Below are positions 55,800-64,000 of a stretch of DNA of 64,000 nt, in pieces. Position numbers and translations under genes: made by a program. Each line of letters starts with the position of its first letter. Position 1 is the stretch's first letter. The notes beneath the pieces were generated by a model, which saw nothing but the letters and a program-made list of their open reading frames with translations, searched no databases and was not told the DNA's origin. Origin of the DNA: Diphasiastrum complanatum (Eukaryota; Streptophyta; Lycopodiopsida; Lycopodiales; Lycopodiaceae); NCBI GenBank assembly GCA_029204225.1, contig CM055098.1, positions 49,166,277 through 49,230,276 of the forward strand, written 5' to 3'.

Positions 55800-58342
55800 C
55801 CCACAGTTAGCAAGGATCTGAAGGGGCAGTTAGCACCCCTGAGATGGAGTGCTAACCGCCCACCAAGAGAAACTCCGCATTTTTTTGGTAATGTAAAGAT
55901 CAAACCAGAGAACATGTTGTGTAAAAATATTTTGTTCACGATACCGTAAAGTCTTCCTTTTTTGAAACCATTCTTTTGAAATGCCATAGCAATGTCATTG
56001 ACTTCATTAATAAAAGCATTTTGATCACTACAACGATACATAGCAGCGATAATTTGTGTAATGATAATTTTATAAGAGTTCACGATAGGTCTGTTTAAGC
56101 TAAATGTATGAACTGTAAGAAGTGAAAAGATAGTTCCTTTCTTTTATCAAACTTTTGTATATGAAAATTACCCGACTCAGAATCAAAGGTAGTCGTAATA
56201 TTCAAGAAGTTCACTGTGTTGTCAATAGACTCCTCACTGTATTGTCAATAGACTCCTCATTTTTTATGGCCAAGTATTCCAGAGGATAATTCCATTTGGC
56301 ATTGTCGAGGGTACGCGATTGTTCTTTATCTAAAAATAAAAGTGCAATTGAGTTGTTAACAAAACAGATGTCATCTATGATAATGAAAAGTATTTTTAAA
56401 TGCTCGTAAGTACTCAATTTCTCCAAGCCTGGCAAGGCTTTTCAGAAAATGCAATTCATAAAATGACAGATACCTGTTACACCAAGTAAGGGGACATGCA
56501 AAGCCAATAGGTATACCACAAACTTGTCTCCAAGCTTAGTTTCCAAGTCTCACAATGAAAAGGTCAATCAATAAATCATTCCATTGGCAAAGTAGTAGTT
56601 TGTCCATATGAGTCCATTTTTCAGTAGGTTTATTTACCCATCTCCATTAACATTCCTCATGTCCAGGTTTTCATTTATAGACAAGAAATTCGTTCTTGGT
56701 GAATTTAAAAACATACAGTATCAATTTTCGTATGATAGTCTTAAGTCCATTAGGGCCACTAAGAGGGATGTTCTCATAACATTTAGAGATGTTGGTAGTC
56801 CACATAGAAGTAATTTTACTTGGCACGTTAAGATAAAATTCAGTGGATGAGTTGCACTACCAAAATAGGTTGGTATCCACATTTAGGTAACTCTGGTATG
56901 AATTTGCCTTAAGGCCTGCCCCCTCCATAAGGAGCGGAGATAGAATACCAAGAGCCCCAAAAAGAAATGTGGCCACCTTTGAAAAGTAGCAGTCATGTGC
57001 TTTAAAGATACAAAATAGATAATGTAATTCATCTTTCCCTAAAAGGTATTCTGGCAATATACTAGAAAACTTATGCTTAATAGCATTATCAATGTCATTG
57101 TTACCATTTTCTGGAAAAGGAGCAAAATTCGGACTAGATAATCTTTGTAGCGCCACTAACAAAATTTATGCACATGAAACAAGAATTATATTGGGCCTTA
57201 TCTATGCCATTCACATACAGAAAGGTAGTGATCCAGTCACGTTCATCACTAGCATTCTTGAAATCTATTCTAGTGGTGCTTTTACCATGAGGCCATCTAT
57301 TTTCTTTAGAAAGCTCAAAACGGCAACCTTGCAAATAAGGGCATGTTCCACAATACTATCATGATCCATATTTTGATAACAGAGTAAAAAATCAGCCAAT
57401 TTAAAGCAACCATGGTACAGTTTCAAAGCGATCTCATTAATATTGGATTGGCGTAGAGGAATATGATTAAGCCCTTTATTCAAGTCGTTTCTTAAAATCT
57501 TACTGTCTACAATTCCAGTGTTCATAGAGATAACATGCCCAAAATTTTCATCAATGAACTCTTTAAAACGTTTATAATTCAAGCAAGTACAAGGTGGAAT
57601 GTTATCAATGTCAAACTCGCAGAAAACCTGAAAAGGCTTATACCATTCACGTTTCAAATGTGGAAAAAAGGTCCAACCACACTCAATATGCTCAAATATC
57701 TCATCAATGTAACCAAAAACCTGGAGTAAAGTCTCATAATAAAGTTGCTTAACGTTTATACTCTCAAAGCACCTATTGTAATAATGTAAATGTAAAAACA
57801 TCTTTCCTTTATCTCTTCTAACGATAAGTCTTCGCCTACCAATGGTATTGACCTCCAATACTCTAAAATCTTCAATATCTTCCTGCACATCGATCAATCA
57901 CGGTAAAAATTCAGCTTTCTGATAGGAAGATCGTCTTTCCCACCACTGCTTTGTCCCTCATTGCCTTTGTTAGGAAAGTATTTCCTCTTATTGTTGCCAC
58001 TGTCTGAAATGACTGAACTTGGATTATTCAAATTGAAAGACCTTGTTTTTCTGCTTGTACTCTGGAAGTATTTATCCTGTAAGGTAGAGAAGCTGAGTTT
58101 TTTAAAAAAGCATTCTATTTCTTGTATATTTTCGACATCGCCAAGGTGTGCAAGAAGCTTGGCAGTAGGGTTAACGGAAAGTTCAATGGCAGCTTCAATC
58201 ATATGTTGTCTGATGTACATAAAGACAAGGTGGGCTTTAACAACATCCTTAGCAGGTTTGTGAAGCCAAAGAAAAAAAGCATTTCTTCAGCAACAATACG
58301 TTCAACATTGTTAGAGAGGTCTACAAAAGTTTTTTCAACCAT
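55800..58342 (-). pseudogene. Penelope-like reverse transcriptase (CxC-RT type), frame-broken
   Basis: Minus-strand gene of roughly 840 codons with several one-base shifts. Start at 58342 (MVEKTFVDLSNNVERIVAEE). The N-terminal 140 residues (IRQHMIEAAIELSVNPTAKL, KRKYFPNKGNEGQSSGGK) are unrecognised and show no GIY-YIG motif. The open frame 57897-57265 has PPCTCLNYKRF (CxC at 57583-57591), then NFGHVIS, GIVDSKILRNDLNKGLNHIP. This matches the short CxC segment, GHV..G.L.I and LxKG.x.R/P pattern that precedes RT in the Naiad/Chlamys group of Penelope-like elements. RT blocks: ISKCYENIPLSGPNGL (motif A region, about 56800), QVCGIPIGFACPLTWCNRYL (about 56500), FHY then, one base shifted, IDDICFVNN (YIDD at about 56370-56385), NAKWNYPLEYLAIK, FHIQKFDKRKEL, NSYKIIITQIIAAMYRCSD and GFKKGRLYGIVNKIF (thumb). 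RT would copy the element RNA at the insertion site. Group assignment is by remembered motifs, not by a search. Confidence 0.72.
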
Positions 58343-58706
58343 GCTTAGGGTTTTTTTTTTCTTAATAAAAACTATATAAATATTGATCCAATCCATAGTA
58401 GTCATAAAGGTCAACAAGGCAAAAGATCTTATCATCAGGTCAAGCAACATCACAAGTAGCTTTATCATAGGAAGTAATAAGATTGTGAATATCAACAGCT
58501 TTTTACATGCAACATATAATAGTATGAACAAAATGGTTAGGAGGAGGAAGAGGCTCCCCATAACAAGAGCAATAGCGTCATGGAACCATCTTGTGGAGTA
58601 CACATCAAAAAGACCTTGTTAACCATAAAATACAAGTGAAGGTAAAGGTAAGGTAATACCCTAGCCAAAAGGTTAGGTTGGCATCTTAAAAGATGCTTAA
58701 AGAGAG
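58343..58706 (-). other. Leader between the RT gene and unit 2
   Basis: A hydrophobic open frame runs into the RT start from 58603 (ALVMGSLFLLLTILFILL), with stops in the alternative frames. It may be chance. A short AGAGAG at 58701-58706 precedes unit 2, possibly what is left of, or seed for, an (AG)n tract. Confidence 0.4.
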
Positions 58707-61029
58707 TAACAAGATATCACATAGTCCCTCTTGACAAGTCAAGACCAAACTCTTTGAACTCTTCAATATAGCATAACAGGTTAAAATATAGCTCCATAAA
58801 GTCTTACAGTACAGAGTACCATAAAGCGAAGCAAGTTTTAAGACACCTAGCTATTACCTGCCACCATCCCACACAACAAATCTACACAAGTTAGTTACAT
58901 GAGGAAGACATGTGTCATAGTTGAACATCAGTTGTCATCCATGTCTGAAACAAGAATCACTACTTTATCAGCTTGATTGCAGTTATAAACAATACGTCCA
59001 ATCTTTCCTATCATGCGTATCATAATTAGCAATACATTCTACCCTTTTAACAATACCGTATCAGAGCAGATGCCATATTGATCAGTATAAGAGCAAAAAA
59101 AACATATTAAGTTCACATAAAAAAAATTTACACTTAAGAAGCTATCTTGAAATACATAAAAGAAAAGAGATATGATTTTGGCCAAGCGCTAGGTACTAGG
59201 GCAGATCCATGCCATTCTAGTCCCAAGGACATCCCATGCAACACATTTGGGAGTCCAAGCACCTTATGGCTTGGGCAAAGCCATGCCATTGAAGCACGTC
59301 AAATTCAAACTCTGCAAACATCCCTAGCTTACTCATACGGGCTGCCTTTAAGCTTTTCTTCCTAAAAAACTTATTGGACCTTGAAATGGAAAGATACCAA
59401 TCTTTTTAAGATCCAAATTATGGAATGTGAGCATTTTTATAAGGATTATAACTTTCAAAAAAATTTCGTTTATGTAATTCATGGAGTATCATATGTATTC
59501 AAAGCAATGAGTGTAAGCGCTTTTTTAGAAATATAGTAGTGTTTGGTGAGACTACTTCCATTGTAACTTTATAGAGCTTCATACTTGAATGCAAGGTGAA
59601 GTAATTTCTTGTGAGCTACCCATCTCCTGTTGTTTCAAACAAACCCCTGCTTAGTATTACCGATTCCACATCGCAAGTAATTGATTAATGGTAGTGCAAT
59701 TTCTTTACAAAGTATCATAGTCTTGTAACATAGTTATCAACAATCACATGCGACTCATTTCTACCAACGAGTGTTCGTATACCAAGTATCATAAATTTGT
59801 TCTTTCAACAGTTCATATTTTGAACACTACCATCTTTGAGAAACCGTGAGTATTCTAAGTTCTTATTGCATACAAGCAAAAAATATCATTGAAGCCTCAT
59901 ATAATATCTCGTAGTTATGTTGAGATATTATTGTTTGCATAACAAGTATCATGAGCACATATATATTAGTCTACCAAAGGCAGTATCACCAAGTGCCATG
60001 CAAGTATCATTATGAGTAGTAGGCAACAACTAGTAAAGCTTTGAGACAGATGCATGCATCTTTAGAGAAGATTTATTTTGTTCTGATATTCAAAGAGCCA
60101 GCGGATAGAACAGAGGTACATAGAATAGATGGCAGCCAGGTTCAGTTAGAACGTAACGTGTAGAGATGGTCCATCGCTTTCAAGATGGAGCCATCACCGC
60201 ATTGTTATCATGCTCATTATGTAAGTAAATCTATAGAAGGTAATGCGGATCTCTAGCCAGACATAATCCGTTGTCCAGCTGCCCATTATCCTTAAAAAAA
60301 TGTATCAATCTCATGTGAATCGTTGCTACGACTCTTGGTAACTGTTCGCTATCAGAATCAAATATGAAATGCAAAGTGATAGGTCTCATACATGTAGTGA
60401 TGTTCACAGTTGCCCTTGGGCCAGCGCCCACATGTAGATGCTTCAAAATGTATTTTTCGAAAGAAAAAATGTGGTATCGATCTATAATCATCGTAGTATC
60501 ATGTGAGCCTATTTTCTTTCCAACAAAGCAAGCAAACCAATTTTCCTTAGAAGCATATGATCATTCAACCAGTCAGTAAATAGCTTTCATACCTTCGTTA
60601 GCAATATCCTCCACCCAAAAACTCTTCCAAATAGCCTTCACATGTTTCCTCTCATCCAAGCAGAGATGACAATAGTAGAGAAGCAAACCATGAAAGCAAA
60701 AGAGAGAGAGGGAGAGAGCAGGAAGAGTAAACCTTAGGATTGTAGTGATCTTCCCTTATATAGAAATTTCAATACCTCTTGGTGAACCAAGTGTTTAGAG
60801 ATGCACACCGTTAGATCGGATCCCTATCATGTGCATTGATGTTGGCCGTTTGATGAAAACCAAGTTTCCCACCAAAAGACTAAAAGTTTTTTTTTTCTAA
60901 AAAACGTTTTTGAGGCCATGTTCCTAAGTTTGGTAGGGTAAGGCATTTTATGTTGGTTTAGTACCATAAGGAAAAGACCATTTCATATCATGGAAAGCAA
61001 ATAAAGTGCAATAACATATCGTAAAGTGC
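58707..61029 (-). repeat. Flanking repeat unit 2 (pseudo-LTR), about 2.3 kb
   Basis: TAACAAGATATCACATAG...AACATATCGTAAAGTGCATG, aligned with unit 1. On the minus strand 60491-60231 is open for 86 codons (IDRYHIFSFEKYILKHLHVG, AGPRATVNITTCMRP) and the same residues are largely preserved in unit 1 around 54,960-55,130. It may be an upstream ORF of the element, function unknown. Confidence 0.9.

Positions 61030-61108
<79 letters not shown>
61030..61108. repeat. (AG)n microsatellite at the end of unit 2
   Basis: AG run of about 78 bp beginning in ...GTGCATGAGAGAG, exactly as at the end of unit 1. Confidence 0.98.
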
Positions 61109-61112
<4 letters not shown>

Positions 61113-62181
61113 CCAAATCAAGGAGGTGAAGATCGACATCATAGCCCTCGCTTTCATCTCACCTCTATCACCTCATGTTTTCTTTTGAAACATATCCTAA
61201 GGCAGGTAGGCAGTAGCAGCATGCTCTTGTTATTCATACTTTTGTTTGATGAGATAGAAGGTAGAGTAGTTTAGAACCTTACACCTATTTTTGGATGGAA
61301 GTCTGGTATTAGAGAGCATGGAAAGGATCTAATTACTGCAGATTTACGAATCATTGAAATTTCTGGTGCTCGTATTTTGACTGGTAAAACTTGACAATAC
61401 AGTCAAGAGGCATCTTCTATCTATCTATCTTCTTTCTTTTTTGCTGCATATTGTAGAATTGCAAACCATATATCTTGCGTAAAAGTTATCAAATCGTCTA
61501 CAACACTCCTACGTAGGAGCCTCTCTTTAGAAATCCATCCTGCAACAAGCAAAACCAATGTCGACTTATTTACATGAGATCAAGGCAGAGGTATTGAGGG
61601 GATATGTACCTTCCAACGAGTGAGCATTGGTGTCTTTTGGATCAAGATTTGATGTTATAAGAGTGTGGAAAAGAAGATTTCTAGTGAAGCTTAGGTGTTG
61701 AGATATTCAGGTGCTCGTATTCTGATCTCCATAGCTTGATAGTTAAATGTCTCTGAATAGACGTCAATCCAATTTTCTTTCTTAGTGACTGCATAGTACA
61801 AATCATACGCTTCCTGTAAAAATTTTCAAACACTTAAAATCACATCAGTGCCAGTCCATGCAGCGTTATTTCACTGTCAAAATATTGATAGCTCTTCGAA
61901 AAAAAGTGCATTGCCGCAACTATCTATTTAGTCATAAATATTACCAGAGTTTGAAATGATTTTTCAGCTAGACAATTAGTATCATTTTTATTTATAAAGA
62001 ATCTTTGGTTATAGAGAGTCATGATATTTTGTTTCTTCCAGGATTTTGTCTCACAAATTTTGGTTGTCCATCTGACATACTCTTGGAAGCGCATCCTCTT
62101 TTATTCTGTGATTGTCTTCTTGCACTTTGAATTGTTGTCTAGTTCCGTAGTCACATGTTGCAAAAGTCTCATGCGGAAAGC

Positions 62182-62182
<1 letters not shown>
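61109..62182 (-). other. Spacer with a possible terminal exon and a related fragment
   Basis: Minus strand 61813-61691 reads 40 codons from an acceptor-like TTTTTACAG to a stop: EAYDLYYAVTKKENWIDVYS ... MEIRIRAPEYLNT. A second frame ending at 61271 contains VKIRAPEISMIRKSAVIRSF, sharing KIRAPE, so two related pieces are present. Neither is assigned to a family. They could be exons of a duplicated plant gene or further parts of the retroelement. Confidence 0.3.

Positions 62183-62230
<48 letters not shown>
62183..62230. repeat. (AG)n microsatellite before unit 3
   Basis: Begins in AAAGCATGAGAGAG, similar to the CATGAG junction of units 1 and 2, and ends in TTACAAGATTTCAC, the start of unit 3. 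Confidence 0.97.
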
Positions 62231-62232
<2 letters not shown>

Positions 62233-64000
62233 ACAAGATTTCACTTAGTTCATCTTGACAAAGCAAGACTGAAACTTGTTGAAGTCTTTATTCGTATTCC
62301 AACAAGGTTAAATAGTGACTGAAAAGTAAAATACAGTACTAAAAAAGCACCCTAAAGCATAACCATTTTCAAGATGTCCAGCTAATACCTGCCACCATCC
62401 CACAACACAAAACCACATGAGTTAGTGCACTGGGGAAGATAGGTGTCATAGTTGAGCATCAGTTGTTATCCATGTCCAAAAGAAACTATACCACTTAACA
62501 ATATAATAGCATTTTTGAATCATAGTCCTCTCTTCCCAAACGATAGAAAGATTTTTAGCTATAGGCCAAGCCCTAATATTACCGTATCAGCGCTTGTGCC
62601 ATGCTGATCAATTTACGAGCAATTGGTCCAGCTTAGTTAGTATTTTTTTAAATATAGAATACGAATAGTTTTAACCGTTTACATTCTATTCAGCTAAAAG
62701 ACCTGGTGTGGACATGTGCGCTGGTGTTAGGGCAAATGCATGCCATTCTAACCCAAGTGAGTGAGCCTTGTAGAACAAGGTATGTCATGCACTATTGTCC
62801 ATACTTTTGAGCATATCCATGCTTTCCGATTGTATCTCACCAAAAGTCTAATGTGGCACTTATTTGGATAGGGTTAAGTATTGTCATGGTTAATTATTAT
62901 GAATACGTAGGTGTTAGGGTACATCCGTACCATACTAATCCAGACAACCTATACTGCATATGCAGTGATGGGTTCCGTATCGATATGTTTGGTTTCGAGC
63001 ATATTCATGCTATACAGAACTCTTCTATCAACCATGGTATTAGGACTTTGCTACAGATAGGTATGGTCTAATGAGGGATTTCCAAGGTTTTTACTAGGTA
63101 TTAGGGTAGATCCATGCCATTCTAACTCTTCTGTAGAAACTTCACATCTTACTCATATCCATGCTGTCTAAAAACGTTATATTGGAAATCCTACGATTAG
63201 GTTTGGGCATTGATTATTCGAGAATAGTTAGGTTGGTTTGTAAATAGGATTAGAAGCTATCTTTTTTTTTTTACTTATGTCATTATCTAAGCGCAGTGAA
63301 GAGAGTGTTTGAAATATAGCTATGTGACTGTAATGCAAACAAAACTTTCTATGCAATTTTTCAATAAGAACCTTCAATATCACCGTTGTCCCTAATGCAT
63401 AACTTGAGACTCGTTAGGAGTATTCATACCTGAACGATTCTAGATGTATTATCCTGGAAAGACACCATGTTATGCCTTCGTGCAATTTGCTTTCTTTAAA
63501 TCATAAACATACATGAAGTTTCAATCATCCAACATTTATCCGTCCTTCCTAAAAAACATACTTTGCCTTAACTTACGCTTTTATTGCAAGAGCTCTTCAG
63601 AAAGTATTTTAGGTCAAGCCATTCATACAATGTTTTATCATATGACGGTCCTGTATGAAGATAAGGTAGTAATCGAATCTACAAGAGCGTAGTAGAAGGC
63701 CGTAGTAGCAAAAGGATGCTACACCATCACAAAACATAATTACTATCTCATGAAGAGATGTTTATAACATTCGAGAAGACCATAAGAACATATGGCATGG
63801 AAATGAAACATAACAGAATGTATGATAGGTCGCTGCTCATACAACTAAGAAAACCATAAAGCAATAATCCAAATCAGCTTGTTAGGTCAACCAAGCAAGT
63901 CAATGGACTGTAGGTGATTTCATTCACCAAAAAGTATGCATTTAGTCTTTTTAGGGTATGTTGTCCATCGCTGGATAGCGGCCCTCATAAATTATTTTTT
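62231..64000 (-). repeat. Flanking repeat unit 3, diverged, runs off the window
   Basis: Starts TTACAAGATTTCACTTAGTT after (AG)n and shares ACCTGCCACCATCCCACA, GTGTCATAGTTGAGCATCAG and TTATCCATGTC with units 1 and 2. Near 63955 TTGTCCATCGCTGGATAGCGG corresponds to the CCGCTGTCTAGCGGTCC region of unit 1. It contains three copies of a GGTRTTAGGGYARATCC word (62719, 62909, 63099) about 190 bp apart. Confidence 0.75.

Noticed and set aside
58425-58450. CTGATGA on the minus strand as a hammerhead ribozyme core
   Set aside because: No matching stem II and GAAA downstream. Canonical Penelope-like elements may carry hammerheads, but none could be drawn here.

Overview
The window is nuclear DNA from a vascular plant. 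A lysine/histidine-transporter gene with plant GT-AG exon structure lies at the left end. Almost everything after it is retroelement sequence of the plant Ty1/copia and Ty3/gypsy types, nested, truncated and full of frame breaks, with very long AG/CT, AC/GT and AT microsatellites between and inside the elements. The species cannot be named from the sequence. No rRNA, tRNA or CRISPR array was found.

Layout. 1-4.4 kb: frame-disrupted LHT-type amino-acid transporter. 4.5-6.5 kb: Ty1/copia gag remnant (minus) with primer-binding site and candidate LTR. 6.8-8.7 kb: Ty3/gypsy pol remnant (plus). 9.1-11.9 kb: second Ty3/gypsy pol remnant (minus). 12.2-12.8 kb: (AT)n and a degenerate GGGCYAA-type array. 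12.8-14.2 kb: two unrecognised ORFs, the second with four copies of a YNSD motif. 14.8-18.6 kb: copia fragments around a 294-bp compound microsatellite. 18.7-23.4 kb: nearly full-length copia element (plus) with a (CT)n tract inside RNase H. 23.4-24.7 kb: decayed coiled-coil ORF. 24.7-28.8 kb: 3'-truncated copia element (minus). 31-36 kb: microsatellites, a TTCGCGAA-rich array, Helitron-like 3' ends and a recent 403-bp tandem duplication. 36.3-44.6 kb: complete but degenerate chromovirus (Ty3/gypsy with chromodomain, minus) with 1.9-kb LTRs. 45.3-50.8 kb: old copia element split by a younger, internally deleted copia element with a perfect 5-bp target duplication. 52.1-64 kb: the most unusual part.

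From 52.5 to 61.1 kb a minus-strand reverse-transcriptase gene is flanked by two direct repeats in the same orientation, with long (AG)n tracts at their junctions. The protein has a CxC segment followed by a GHV...KG block, a GIPIG motif and a (frame-broken) YIDD motif. It looks like neither copia, gypsy nor LINE RT. It best fits the Penelope-like group with CxC-RT organisation (Naiad/Chlamys type), which is known for pseudo-LTRs and for insertion into microsatellites. A third, diverged copy of the flanking repeat runs off the right edge. This is the best candidate for an undescribed system here.

No gene in the window appears able to act intact. Frame breaks are mostly single-base, often in homopolymers, so old decay and residual sequencing error are both possible.
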